This document shows positions 1 to 8,582 of a stretch of 34,167 bases of DNA, one piece after another (the first letter of the stretch is position 1; the number at the start of each line of letters is the position of its first letter). Source of the stretch: Bradyrhizobium valentinum (GTDB lineage Bacteria; Pseudomonadota; Alphaproteobacteria; Rhizobiales; Xanthobacteraceae); assembly GCF_001440405.1 (NCBI RefSeq), contig NZ_LLXX01000223.1, forward strand, positions 70,018 to 104,184. The letters are read 5' to 3'. Below the pieces are notes generated by a model, which saw only the letters and a list, made by a program, of their open reading frames with translations, was not told where the DNA came from and did no database searches. A program made the translations under genes and the position numbers.

Positions 1-418
1 TGCCGCGTGGCGTCGTGACGGTGTGCTCGACGGAGACGAAGCACAGCGTGCCGGTCGAGCCGGTTTTCACGGTCACGTCGGCAATGCGCGAGGTACGTTT
101 CGCTTCATCGCCCACACGCAAGGCTTCGAGGAATTCGATCTCGCCGCCGGCCCACATCCGGCGCGGCAACGGTACCGGCGGGAGGAAGCCACCGCGGGTC
201 GGGTGGCCATCGGGGCCGAGCTGCGACATCGGAAACACCGGCTGCGCCAGGCACCAATGCGTGGTCCACGGCGCGGCGTCGCCCGTCTTGGGCTCGCCGA
301 TGTCCTGGAACAGCGTTGCACGCAGGCCCTTGACCAGTTGCGCGGTGACGATGTCCGAAGCTTCCGTGTCGCGGCCGATCCATTGCCGCAGATGATCGAG
401 ATCGAGTTTTTCGGTCAT
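1..418 (-). CDS. FAS1-like dehydratase / mesaconyl-C4-CoA (itaconyl-CoA) hydratase-like protein, 3' end cut by window
   Basis: The N-terminal 139 codons are visible; the rest lies outside the window. The translation (MTEKLDLDHLRQWIGRD...) carries the blocks SQLGPDGHPTRGGFLPPVPL and PRRMWAGGEIEF, typical of the hot-dog MaoC-N/FAS1-like dehydratase family that includes mesaconyl-C4-CoA hydratase and itaconyl-CoA hydratase. These enzymes add water to an unsaturated dicarboxylyl-CoA. The catalytic Asp/His region would lie in the missing C-terminal part, so activity cannot be judged. The ATG overlaps the stop of the upstream CoA-transferase as ATGA (415-418), which fixes the start and suggests translational coupling. 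Partnership with a CaiB-type transferase and an acyl-CoA dehydrogenase fits a CoA-dependent dicarboxylate route. The exact substrate is inferred. Confidence 0.8.
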   Translation of the reverse strand, partial: MTEKLDLDHLRQWIGRDTEASDIVTAQLVKGLRATLFQDIGEPKTGDAAPWTTHWCLAQPVFPMSQLGPDGHPTRGGFLPPVPLPRRMWAGGEIEFLEALRVGDEAKRTSRIADVTVKTGSTGTLCFVSVEHTVTTPRG

Positions 419-1545
419 GACTGGCGGCTCCTGATACGGGGAGCTTTTGGCAATTCGATATGGTCGCCGATGGCGGGCACCGCGCCATAGTGCCTGTCCT
501 CGCCGACGAAGATCGCGGCAGGCGCGGCGTAGCTCACCTTGCCGTTCGGCGTATCGACTTCGATGCGGCGCAGATGCGGATGCACGGCGAGATCGGCCAT
601 GGTGTTCACCTCGGCGAAGGCGATATCGGCGCCCGCTAAGCGCTTCAATAGATCGACGCGCGTCATCATAGCAAAGCTATCGGCAACGGTCTTGTCGGTG
701 AGCTGGCGGTTGCGCACACGCTCGACCATGTTGGCAAAGCGCGGATCGTTCGGCAGGTCGGGCTGATCCAGCACCTCGGCGCAGAGCTTCTTCCATTCGC
801 GCTCGCTCTGGATCGAGATCAAAATGCCCTTGCCGTCCCTGGAATTGAACACGCCATAGGGCGCGATCGAGGGATGGGCCAGCGCCATCCGCTTTGGCGG
901 ATTGCCGGCTTCCGAATTGATCAGCGGCACCGCCATCCAGTCGGCCATCACGTCGAACATCGAGATGCGGATGTCGGCGCCCTTGCCGGAGCGTCCGCGG
1001 GCGATCAGCGCTTCGAGGATGGCCGCATGCGCGGTGGCGCCGGTCGCGATATCGACGACGGAAATGCCGACGCGGGACGGCCCTTCCGGTCCGCCGGTGA
1101 TCGAGGCGAGCCCGCTCTCGGCCTGGATCAGGAGATCATAGGCCTTGCGGTCGGCATAGGGGCCCTCGTCGCCATAGCCTGAAATGGTGCAGCAGATCAG
1201 CGCCGGATAATCCTTTTTCAGGCGATCCAGCGAGAAGCCGAGCTTGTCCATCGAGCCGGGCTTGAGGTTTTGCAGCAGCACGTCGGCGCTCGCGATCAGC
1301 TCTTCGAGCGCCGCGCGGCCTTCCCTGGTCGCGAGGTCGATCACCACGGAATTCTTGCCGCGGTTGAGCCAGACGAAATAGCTGCTCTGGCCCTTGGCCG
1401 CGGCGTCGTAGCCGCGAGCAAAGTCGCCCTCGGGGCGTTCGACCTTGACGACATGCGCGCCGGCATCCGCCAGCCGCGAGCTGCAGAACGGCGCGGCAAC
1501 GGCCTGTTCGACGGAGACGACGATCAATCCCTCTAACGGCAACAT
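415..1545 (-). CDS. CaiB/BaiF family CoA-transferase
   Basis: A 376-residue class III CoA-transferase, which moves CoA between carboxylic acids through an enzyme-bound anhydride. Family hallmarks are the opening LEGLIVVSVEQAVAAPFCS, the ADAGAHVVKVERPEGD block, NLKPGSMDKLG, and the DLLIQAESGLASITG stretch. The catalytic Asp is probably D165 in VVDIATG, matching the formyl-CoA transferase position. It lies nine bases downstream of the acyl-CoA dehydrogenase stop and overlaps the next gene by four bases, so the three genes form one minus-strand operon. Activation of itaconate, mesaconate or a similar acid with succinyl-CoA as donor is a reasonable inference from the neighbours, but this family is too broad to assign substrate from sequence. 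Length is near the usual 380-400. Confidence 0.92.
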   Translation of the reverse strand: MLPLEGLIVVSVEQAVAAPFCSSRLADAGAHVVKVERPEGDFARGYDAAAKGQSSYFVWLNRGKNSVVIDLATREGRAALEELIASADVLLQNLKPGSMDKLGFSLDRLKKDYPALICCTISGYGDEGPYADRKAYDLLIQAESGLASITGGPEGPSRVGISVVDIATGATAHAAILEALIARGRSGKGADIRISMFDVMADWMAVPLINSEAGNPPKRMALAHPSIAPYGVFNSRDGKGILISIQSEREWKKLCAEVLDQPDLPNDPRFANMVERVRNRQLTDKTVADSFAMMTRVDLLKRLAGADIAFAEVNTMADLAVHPHLRRIEVDTPNGKVSYAAPAAIFVGEDRHYGAVPAIGDHIELPKAPRIRSRQS

Positions 1546-1554
1546 CTGATGTTC

Positions 1555-2721
1555 TCAGTAGGAGCGGGGCAGGCCGAGCACATGCTCGGCGACGTAGGAT
1601 AGGATCAGATTGGTCGAGATCGGCGCAACTTGATAGAGCCGCGTTTCGCGGAACTTGCGCTCGACGTCGTACTCTTCCGCAAAGCCGAAGCCGCCATGGG
1701 TCTGCACGCAGGCATTGGCCGCTTCCCAGGACGCATCTGCCGCCAGCATCTTGGCCATGTTGGCTTCCGCGCCGCAATCGAGCCCGGCCTCATACTTGCG
1801 GGTCGCTTCCTTGACCATCAGCTCGGCCGCACGCATCGCGGCGTAGGCCTTTGCAATCGGGAACTGAATGCCTTGATTTTGGCCGATCGGGCGACCGAAC
1901 ACGGCGCGTTCCTTGGCGTAGGCGGTGGCCTTCGCAATGAACCATTTGGCGTCGCCGATGCATTCGGCCGCGATCAGGATGCGCTCGGCATTCATGCCGG
2001 AGAGGATGTAACGAAAGCCCTTGCCCTCGTCGCCGATCAGATTTTCGGCCGGCACCCGCATGTCCGTGAAGAACACTTCGGTGGTGGCGTGGTTCATCAT
2101 GGTGCGGATCGGGCGGATCTCGAGGCCCTTGCCCTTGACCTCGCGCATGTCGACGATGAACACCGACAGGCCATCGGTGCGCTTCTTCGCCTGCTCCTTC
2201 GGCGTGGTGCGCGCGAGCAGTATCATCAGGTCGGAATGTTCGGCGCGGCTGGTCCAGATCTTCTGGCCGTTGACGATGTAGTGGTCGCCGTCACGCTTGG
2301 CGACGGTCTTCAGCGAGGAGGTGTCGGTGCCGCTGGTCGGCTCGGTGACGCCGAACGCCTGCAGCCGCAATTTGCCGCTGGCGATCCCGGGCAGGTATTT
2401 CGCTTTCTGGGCGTCGTTGCCGTGCCGCAGCACGGTACCCATCGTGTACATCTGGGCGTGGCAGCCGCCGCCATTACACCCCGCGCGCTGGATCTCTTCC
2501 AGGATCGCGGCCGCCGCCGAGAGCTTCAGCCCCGAGCCGCCATATTCCTCGGGGATCAAGACCGAGAGGTAGCCGGCCTCCGTCAGCGCGTCGACGAACT
2601 CCTTGGGGTACGCCATCTGGCGGTCGAGCTTGCGCCAGTATTCGCCAGGGAACTGGGCGCAGAGTTTTGCGACGGCGTCGCGGATGTCGTGGAATTCGTC
2701 TTGTTGTTCTTGTGCGGTCAT
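1555..2721 (-). CDS. Acyl-CoA dehydrogenase
   Basis: A 388-residue flavoprotein of the acyl-CoA dehydrogenase superfamily, which oxidises an acyl-CoA at C2-C3 with FAD and passes electrons to ETF. Motifs in order: IPEEYGGSGL (about 57-65), the FAD/substrate stretch FGVTEPTSGTD (123-133), GQKIWTSRAEHSD (152-164), GMNAERILIA (242-251), and a C-terminal LYQVAPISTNLILSYV. The C-terminal catalytic Glu of short- and medium-chain enzymes (YEGTSE-type motif) is absent there. E246 in MNAER occupies the helix-G position used as base by isovaleryl-CoA dehydrogenase. It is the first gene of the operon with the CoA-transferase and hydratase, and is divergent from a LysR gene. Acyl-CoA dehydrogenases also occur in itaconate-type clusters, but the substrate here is unknown. 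Confidence 0.92.
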   Translation of the reverse strand: MTAQEQQDEFHDIRDAVAKLCAQFPGEYWRKLDRQMAYPKEFVDALTEAGYLSVLIPEEYGGSGLKLSAAAAILEEIQRAGCNGGGCHAQMYTMGTVLRHGNDAQKAKYLPGIASGKLRLQAFGVTEPTSGTDTSSLKTVAKRDGDHYIVNGQKIWTSRAEHSDLMILLARTTPKEQAKKRTDGLSVFIVDMREVKGKGLEIRPIRTMMNHATTEVFFTDMRVPAENLIGDEGKGFRYILSGMNAERILIAAECIGDAKWFIAKATAYAKERAVFGRPIGQNQGIQFPIAKAYAAMRAAELMVKEATRKYEAGLDCGAEANMAKMLAADASWEAANACVQTHGGFGFAEEYDVERKFRETRLYQVAPISTNLILSYVAEHVLGLPRSY

Positions 2722-2798
2722 TGGGTTTTCTGGCGATGGATGCGGGTTGATGTCAATTGCTTAAGGATGCGGAACGTTGTGAAACTGCGGCTGGGCAC

Positions 2799-2817
2799 CT
2801 ATGCTGAATTGTTATAG
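2799..2817. promoter_or_regulatory. LysR-type T-N11-A box in divergent intergenic region
   Basis: CTAT-N11-ATAG, with 4-bp perfect arms, matches the classic LysR recognition pattern. It lies in the 128-bp gap between the acyl-CoA dehydrogenase start (2721) and the lysR start (2850), 32 bases before the latter. It would allow both autorepression and activation of the acyl-CoA operon. The regulatory role is inferred from family behaviour; no promoter hexamers were assigned. Confidence 0.45.
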
Positions 2818-2849
2818 CGTATGAACCTGCCTTCGAAGATTGGCAAGCG

Positions 2850-3773
2850 ATGGATATAAGGCAGCTCAGGACCTTCAGTTGCGTGGCGGAGCTCGGCAGC
2901 CTCAGCAAAGCCTCCGACACGCTGCGGGTGGCGCAGCCGGCGCTGAGCCGTCAGATCAAGCTGCTCGAACATGAATTGCGGGCCGAACTGTTCACCCGGA
3001 ACGGCCGCGGCATGGTGCTGACCGACGCCGGCCGCCTTCTGCTCGCGCGAACCGCCGGCATCGTCCGGCAGATCGACCAGGTGCGCGACGAGATCCAGTC
3101 CTCGGGCGGACCGCCCTCGGGGCGGGTGGTGCTCGGGCTCGTGCCGACCGTGAGCTGCGTGATTTCGGCGCGGCTTGCCCGGCGCACCGTCGACAAATAT
3201 CCGGGCATTTCGCTCTGCATCGTCGAGAGCTACAGCGGCCATCTGATGGAATGGCTGCACCGCGGCGAAATGGATCTGGCGCTGATCTACGGGCCGTCGA
3301 GCGACCTGCATCTCTCCGTGCAGAGTCTCGGCCGCGACCCAATCGTCGCCGTGGGGCCGCGCGGCAGCGGATTGTCGCAGAAGAAGCAGGTCGATATCGG
3401 CTGGCTGCTGCGGCAGCGCCTGGTGCTGCCCAGTCATTCGCATGGGCTCCGGGCGCTGATCGAGCAGGCGGCGGCGAAGAAGAAACTGAAGCTCGACGTC
3501 AAGCTGGAAGCCGATTCCTTCCGGGTGCTGACCAGCCTCGTCGAGGAAGGGCTGGGATACACGCTGCTGCCGCCTTCGTCGGTGCGCCACGAAGTCGCCG
3601 CCGGCCGGCTGGAGACGGCAGCGATATCAAAACCGTCGCCGATGCGCGAATTGACCCTTGCGTCTCCCATCGATCATCCCGGCTCGACTGCGATTGCGGT
3701 TGTGAGCGAGCTGCTTCGCAGCGAACTTTCCGCGTGCCGCGAAGAGGGCCTCTGGGACATCAGGCTCGCCTGA
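2850..3773 (+). CDS. LysR family transcriptional regulator (NAC/CynR-like)
   Basis: A 307-residue LysR regulator. The N-terminal winged HTH spans about residues 1-60 (MDIRQLRTF, SLSKASDTLRVAQPALSRQI, LLEHELRAELFTRNGRGM), with the typical SKAS and QPALSRQI blocks. A LysR substrate-binding domain follows from about 90 (GRVVLGLVPTVS) to 295. Ligand-domain features such as EMDLALIYG and EEGLGYTLLPPS are conserved. It is divergently transcribed from the acyl-CoA operon, so it probably controls that operon in response to a pathway acid or CoA ester (inference). The assigned ATG follows GAAGATTGGCAAGCG without a strong Shine-Dalgarno, but the protein start matches the family. Confidence 0.93.
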   Translation: MDIRQLRTFSCVAELGSLSKASDTLRVAQPALSRQIKLLEHELRAELFTRNGRGMVLTDAGRLLLARTAGIVRQIDQVRDEIQSSGGPPSGRVVLGLVPTVSCVISARLARRTVDKYPGISLCIVESYSGHLMEWLHRGEMDLALIYGPSSDLHLSVQSLGRDPIVAVGPRGSGLSQKKQVDIGWLLRQRLVLPSHSHGLRALIEQAAAKKKLKLDVKLEADSFRVLTSLVEEGLGYTLLPPSSVRHEVAAGRLETAAISKPSPMRELTLASPIDHPGSTAIAVVSELLRSELSACREEGLWDIRLA

Positions 3774-4255
3774 GCCGATGCCGGGCCTGCGGATTTGCTT
3801 AGAACAAAACCGTCCAGCCGAGCATTCTCATCTGGCTACAGCAGTCATGCCGCAATTATATAGGGCGGCGCAGGCTTGCCGGAGCGATTGCTGTTGGCGG
3901 TCAGCGGACCTCGAGCCGGCACTGGCTATATCTGCCAAGGGTAGCAACGCGGAGATCGCGCAGCTTGAGCGCGGATGCCACCGGCGCATGAAGGCGAGTG
4001 CTTTCAAAGGAAGTTGATCACGCTGATGCGAAACAGATCACATGAGCTGTCCGGCAGCCGGAATAGGGTTGCCGAGTAATCACCGTTTCCGCTCAGCGCG
4101 CCACGAACACGTTCGCTCGCGTGACAGGCATGTTGTCACAACCGATCGGGATAGGCGTCCCTGGCGTTGTCACGATCCGGCCGTGCGGCGGTGATGCTTC
4201 CTGGTCATATGCAGTCCCTCTTAAGGCGTGCTTACACACGGGACGGGGCAAGCGG
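3774..4255. other. Intergenic stretch without a supported gene
   Basis: About 480 bases between the lysR stop and the opgC-like start. Open frames exist (for example 3778-4017, plus strand), but their translations are Cys/Arg-rich, lack hydrophobic or domain patterns and have no ribosome binding site. An in-frame extension of the downstream gene to 4121 is open but reads as non-conserved sequence. No repeat or clear terminator was seen. Confidence 0.5.
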
Positions 4256-5407
4256 ATGCATGATCGAACCGTCACTCTGAAGCCATCGGTGGGCGAGCCC
4301 CCGGAGCTGAAAGGCGTTGGCCGCGACCTGCGCCTCGATGCCTGCCGCGGCATCGCGCTATGGTGCATCTTTCTTGACCATGTCCCCAACAACGTCGGAA
4401 GCTGGCTGACGCTGCGGAACTACGGCTTCTGCGATACCGCGGAAGTATTCATGTTCGTCTCGGGTGTGACCTGCGCGCTGGCCTACGGCAAGGCTCGTTG
4501 GTGCGAAGGCTGGAGCGGCGTGATCAGCCGTACGCTGTGGCGGAGCTGGGACATCTATGTCGCATTTCTGCTGCTCACTGTCGCTTGCGCCATTATGGTT
4601 CACCTCGCAGGCGACGGTCGGTTTGCCGACGCGAGCAATACGCGCATTCTGTTGGAACATCCCGGCGCGACGCTCGCGCATGCGGCGATCCTGCAATACC
4701 GTCCCGTCAACACCGACGTCTTGCCGATCTTCGTGGTTTACCACTTTTCGTTCGCGCTGCTGCTGTGGCTGCTGCTACGAGCGCCGAACCTGGCGCTCGG
4801 CGCCTCGTTGCTGCTTTATGCGCTGGTGCACGTCTTCGGCTGGACTGTCCCGGCATGGCCGAACAATCACTGGTACTTCAATCCGCTGGCCTGGCAGTTG
4901 CTGGTTGTGCTCGGCGCGTGGTGGATTACGGAGGGCAGGAGATTCTGGCCGTGGGTGACCTCGCGCACGGCGCTTGTGCTTGCCGTTCTCTATCTGGTTT
5001 TCAGCCTGATCATCGCATTGAGTTGCAACGTCAAACCGCTGGAAGCGCTGGTCCCGCAGACGCTGGCAAAGCTGATCTATCCGCTGGACAAATCGAATCT
5101 CGATCCTTTGCGACTGTTGCATTTTCTTGCCCTTGCGATTTTGGCGGTATGGCTCGTGCCCCGCGATTGGCGAGGGCTGACGACGCCGGTGATGCGCGGC
5201 GCGATCCGCTGCGGCGAGAACTCGCTGGCAATCTATTGCCTCGGTGTTCTACTGGCGCTCGCCAGCCACATGGCGCTGGTCAACGTCTCGGATGGGCTTG
5301 CGATGCAGATCGCGCTCAGCCTCGCTGGTACCCTGGTGATGGTCGCGGCCGCAACGCTGCTGAATTTGATCAGGATCAAACCGAAACGGCAGCCGGAATT
5401 ATTGTGA
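4256..5407 (+). CDS. OpgC-family membrane protein (periplasmic glucan succinyltransferase-like)
   Basis: A 383-residue polytopic membrane protein with about ten hydrophobic helices. The N-terminal block LRLDACRGIALWCIFLDHVPNN and the following RNYGFCDTAEVFMFVSG are typical of OpgC/acyltransferase-3-type proteins, which transfer succinyl groups onto osmoregulated periplasmic glucans in Rhodobacter and relatives. The YHFSFALLLWLLLRAP, NPLAWQLLVVLGAW and ENSLAIYCLGVLLAL segments are also family-like. The ATG at 4256 is chosen because ACGGGGCAAGCGG precedes it and the conserved region begins 25 residues later. The frame stays open to 4121, but those 45 residues look non-coding. No opgG/opgH partners are in the window. 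Function is inferred from family; many OpgC homologues have unknown acceptors. Confidence 0.85.
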   Translation: MHDRTVTLKPSVGEPPELKGVGRDLRLDACRGIALWCIFLDHVPNNVGSWLTLRNYGFCDTAEVFMFVSGVTCALAYGKARWCEGWSGVISRTLWRSWDIYVAFLLLTVACAIMVHLAGDGRFADASNTRILLEHPGATLAHAAILQYRPVNTDVLPIFVVYHFSFALLLWLLLRAPNLALGASLLLYALVHVFGWTVPAWPNNHWYFNPLAWQLLVVLGAWWITEGRRFWPWVTSRTALVLAVLYLVFSLIIALSCNVKPLEALVPQTLAKLIYPLDKSNLDPLRLLHFLALAILAVWLVPRDWRGLTTPVMRGAIRCGENSLAIYCLGVLLALASHMALVNVSDGLAMQIALSLAGTLVMVAAATLLNLIRIKPKRQPELL

Positions 5408-5667
5408 TGGCCGCAATCCCAGAGAAATGGCTACGCGGATCTAAGGATTACGCGTGTCGAGGTCCGAAAATGCCCAAGGCGGACACGGATCTTTTTGGCA
5501 ACCTATTAAGTCAACATCTCTGACTTATGGTTCGCCCGTCGCTGCTGATGTAGTCTGACTCGTGTTGACGCGCGCAACATTGTGGTGCGCAGCTCCAATC
5601 AAGTTTCTACACTGACCGCGCATTGCGATTTGCGTCTCTTGCTGCTTACAGCTTGGGAGGAGCTCGC

Positions 5668-6126
5668 ATGAAAAAATTGCTGCTGACGGCGACCGGTTTG
5701 ATTGCACTCTCGATTCCGGTAATGGCGCAAAATACTGCGGTCCGGGTGATGCCCGATGCGCTCATATGGAAGGATAATCCAGCCTTTCCGAAGGGCGTTC
5801 AGATTGCCACCTTGGTCGGTGATCCCACGAAAGCGGGCGAGGTTGTCGTCTTACGCATCAAGTTTCCACCTAACTTCCAAATGCCTCCGCATACTCATCC
5901 CTATTCCGAAGTTGTCACAGTCATAAGTGGTAACATCGGCAGTAGCCATGGGGAAAAATTCGAAAAGAAGGGTGATCTCCTAAAGCCAGGCTCGTTATGG
6001 GTGTACCCCGCAAAACACGCGCATTACGCGTGGACCGGAAGCGAGGAAGGGATACTTCAAGTTCAATTTATCGGCCCAGGTGGCATCGATTACATCAATC
6101 CGGCTGACGATCCGCGCAAACAGTAG
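5668..6126 (+). CDS. Secreted cupin-domain protein
   Basis: A 152-residue protein with a Sec signal peptide (MKKLLLTATGLIALSIPVMA, cleavage about residue 20) and one small cupin barrel. Cupin motif 1 is PPHTHPYSE (H75, H77, E81) and motif 2 includes WVYPAKHAHYAW (H117/H119), so a metal-binding His/Glu set is present. The start is set by a strong GGGAGGAG ribosome site six bases before ATG; an upstream in-frame extension to 5623 lacks one. It probably acts in the periplasm. Related DUF4437/cupin proteins have no settled reaction, so the substrate is unknown. It is followed 68 bases later by the SgcJ-like reading frame, another small exported protein, and the two may be cotranscribed. Confidence 0.85.
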   Translation: MKKLLLTATGLIALSIPVMAQNTAVRVMPDALIWKDNPAFPKGVQIATLVGDPTKAGEVVVLRIKFPPNFQMPPHTHPYSEVVTVISGNIGSSHGEKFEKKGDLLKPGSLWVYPAKHAHYAWTGSEEGILQVQFIGPGGIDYINPADDPRKQ

Positions 6127-6194
6127 CCGCTCGCATTGCAAGAGGCCGCCTCAAGCGGACACTTGTCAGTCCGATATTCGCAAGGGAGGATGTC

Positions 6195-6664
6195 ATGCGG
6201 TCTTCTCCAAATTTAGCGGGCGCGGCACTTGCCCTGTGCATGGTGCTGTTGTCGTTTGGCTCCAGCGCTTTGGTCGAGCCGAAAACGGAGCTGGCGGCGG
6301 CGACTTCGGCATGGGGCAGGCTCTTGGCGAAGGCGATCCCGAAAAGGTGTTACCGTTCTATTCGGACGATGCCGTGCTCTGGGGCACGCTGTCGCCGACC
6401 GTGCGCGCTGACCGGGCGGCGCTACGAGACTATTTCGTGACCGCCTTCAAGGTTCTGCCCGGCCTGAAGGTCGCCTTCGGCGATCAGCTAATCCGCGTGT
6501 ACGGAAATGCGGCGGTTAATACCGGCTACTACACGTTCTCTTATGTCAAGGACGGCGAGACGAAGAGCCTGCCTGCGCGCTACAGCTTCACCTACGTCAA
6601 GAACGGCGAGCGTTGGCTGATCGTCGACCACCATTCCTCGGCCATGCCAGCAGCCCCGAGATAG
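6195..6664 (+). pseudogene. SgcJ/EcaC-family NTF2-like exported protein, frameshifted
   Basis: Two overlapping frames make up one gene. The first, from 6195 behind a GGGAGGA ribosome site, gives a signal peptide (MRSSPNLAGAALALCMVLLS) and runs to ATSAWG. The second frame then continues as MGQALGEGDPEKVLPFYSDD, VLWGTLSPTVRADRAALRDY, and ends VDHHSSAMPAAPR at 6664. Together they match the SgcJ/EcaC NTF2-like layout (a cone-shaped alpha+beta domain). Joining them needs a one-base loss near 6315-6320, where TGGGGCAGG stands in place of an expected TGGGGNCAGG. The C-terminal domain is otherwise undamaged and could still be made from the ATG at 6311, without the signal peptide. It could be a recent mutation or a sequencing error. 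Family function is mostly unknown. Confidence 0.75.
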
Positions 6665-6807
6665 CCCACCGGGTTGTCGAATGATGACAGCCGTAAGGGC
6701 TCAGCTACGGTGCATTCGCGGCCATCTGTTCGTCCGGACTTGGCCTGAAGCTGCCGATCTGCGAAACCATCGCTACTGGACGAGAGGCGGATCAGGTTCG
6801 TACCGTG

Positions 6808-6840
6808 ACGCCACTTCCCAAAGCGGACCTGAAGTGGCGT
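6808..6840. terminator. Bidirectional stem-loop between convergent genes
   Basis: ACGCCACTTC (6808-6817) and GAAGTGGCGT (6831-6840) form a perfect 10-bp stem with a 13-base loop. It lies between the plus-strand SgcJ-like gene (stop 6664) and the minus-strand permease (stop 6890), as expected of a shared terminator. There is no T-run on either strand, so intrinsic termination is not certain. Confidence 0.4.
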
Positions 6841-6889
6841 ACGCGCCGACTTCGCCGCGCCGGGCAGCATCGCGCTGCCGGAGCTACAG

Positions 6890-8314
6890 CTAGTTCACAG
6901 GTCCCTTGCCGCCGATCGCCTCCATCTCCGGCTCCTCGGGTCTGACGCCCTGGGCGCGGTTGACCAGCATTGTGACTACCCAGAGCACGATGCCGATGGC
7001 GATCAAGACCCCGGCGACGTGGTACTGAACTATCGCCCGTCCGGTCCATGGCCCGGCAAGGAATGCGCAGGTGATTGCGCCCAGCACCGGCAGGATCGTC
7101 GGCGTACGAAAATGTTCGTGCGCGACGCCATCCTTGCGCAGCACCAATACCGCGATATTGACCACCGTAAACACGCAGAGCAGCAGCAGCGCGGTCGTTC
7201 CGCCGAGCGCAGGCACTTCGCCGACGAAGGTGATCAGGGCGAACGCCACCAGCGTGGTGAAGCCGATCGCGATATAGGGCGTACGCCGGCTCGCATGCAC
7301 CTTGCCAAGCACCGGCGGCAGCACATGCTCGCGGCTCATGCCGTAGACCAGCCGGCTCGCCATCAGCATGTTGATCAGCGCGGAGTTGGCGACCGCGAAC
7401 ATGGTGATGAAGCCGAAGATCCAGAGCGGAAAGTTCGGCGCGCCGGCCTGCACCACCTTCAACAGCGGCGTCTCTCCCTCGCCGAGCTGCGCCGGCGGAA
7501 CCAGCGTAATCGCCGAGATCGAGACCAGCACGTAGATTGCGCCGGTGATCAGTAGGCCGGCGAGCAGCACTTTTGGGAAATCCCGTGTCGGCTCCTTGCA
7601 TTCCTCGGCCATGTTGACGGAATCCTCGAAGCCGACCATGGCGAAGAAAGCGAGCGTGGTTGCGGCGATCACCGGCCAGATCAGACCGGTATCGCCTGCC
7701 TTGAACTGCATGACGCGCGAGACATCGCCCTGGCCCATCCCGATCGCCCACAGGCCGATGACGATGATGATCAAGAGGCCGGTCAGTTCGACGCAGGTCA
7801 GGACAACGTTCGCTTTCACGCTTTCGCCGACGCCGCGGAAGTTGACCGCGGCGACGATCGCCATGAAGGCGAGGCCTGTCATGGTGATGCCGAACCCCGA
7901 CAAGCCCAGGCCTAACGCGTTCGACATGTTGGCGGAGAAAGCCCGCGAGGCAGTGGAAGCGGAGGTAATCCCCGAGCACATCACCGCAAACGCAACGATG
8001 AACGTGAAAAAATGGATGCCGAACGCCTTGTGGGTGTAGAGCGCGGCGCCTGCGGCCTTCGGATACTTGGTGACGAGCTCGAGATAGCTCAGCGCAGTGA
8101 TCAGCGCCACGACGAAGGCGACCAGGAACGGCAGCCAGACGACGCCGCCCACCTGGTTGGCCACCTGCCCGGTGAGCGCATAGATGCCGGTGCCGAGAAT
8201 GTCGCCGACGATGAACAGCAGGAGGAGCCACGGGCCCATGACCCGTTGCAGGCTCGGCTCGGCGGCAGTGGCAGGTGGTAAAGGTGTCGCGGCATTCAAG
8301 GAGAGATCGGTCAT
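6890..8314 (-). CDS. APC-family amino acid permease
   Basis: A 474-residue permease of the amino acid-polyamine-organocation superfamily with about twelve transmembrane helices, expected to import amino acids by cation symport or exchange. TM1 carries the unwound GDILGTGIYALTGQVA motif (about residues 37-52), followed by AAGAALYTHKAFG and, in TM6, FFAMVGFEDSVNMAEEC, the conserved F-G-F-E-D region. The ATG at 8314 is favoured over an open extension to 8359 because GAGAGG precedes it at proper distance and the N-terminal hydrophilic tail is then normal length. It is monocistronic on the minus strand, with about 270 bases of upstream non-coding DNA. Substrate specificity cannot be read from sequence. 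Confidence 0.93.
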   Translation of the reverse strand: MTDLSLNAATPLPPATAAEPSLQRVMGPWLLLLFIVGDILGTGIYALTGQVANQVGGVVWLPFLVAFVVALITALSYLELVTKYPKAAGAALYTHKAFGIHFFTFIVAFAVMCSGITSASTASRAFSANMSNALGLGLSGFGITMTGLAFMAIVAAVNFRGVGESVKANVVLTCVELTGLLIIIVIGLWAIGMGQGDVSRVMQFKAGDTGLIWPVIAATTLAFFAMVGFEDSVNMAEECKEPTRDFPKVLLAGLLITGAIYVLVSISAITLVPPAQLGEGETPLLKVVQAGAPNFPLWIFGFITMFAVANSALINMLMASRLVYGMSREHVLPPVLGKVHASRRTPYIAIGFTTLVAFALITFVGEVPALGGTTALLLLCVFTVVNIAVLVLRKDGVAHEHFRTPTILPVLGAITCAFLAGPWTGRAIVQYHVAGVLIAIGIVLWVVTMLVNRAQGVRPEEPEMEAIGGKGPVN

Positions 8315-8483
8315 CGCGCAGCCTCTCAACTGATCTCGCGCGCGCACTCTTGTCCGCAAAGCTGATACCGCTGTTGCGACTCACGCGTGCGTCTGGCGTC
8401 ATTGCCAGCACACAGCGTATTGGCTTTCACGCGGCCGCCAAGACTTATTTGCGGTGCGGATCGAACTGCGATGTGGAAAGCGC

Positions 8484-8509
8484 GTGCGGGTGCGAAATGG
8501 AACCCGCAC
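8484..8509 (-). terminator. Stem-loop downstream of the ArsR-VOC operon
   Basis: GTGCGGGT and ACCCGCAC (8 bp each) flank a 10-base loop, about 75 bases past the VOC gene stop on the minus strand. The only T-rich stretch after it is CTTTCC, so it is at best a weak intrinsic terminator. The rest of 8315-8582 holds the permease upstream region with no other clear element. Confidence 0.3.
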
Positions 8510-8582
8510 CGCGCCCCGTCTCGAAGCCGTTCAGTGACGGGTGATTGGGACATGTCAGGCAACGCGGTTGATCTTGGGGCTT

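Noticed and set aside
3778..4017. 79-codon plus-strand open frame after the lysR gene
   Set aside because: Cys/Arg-rich composition, no ribosome site and no hydrophobic or domain pattern. It overlaps a region likely to be non-coding.
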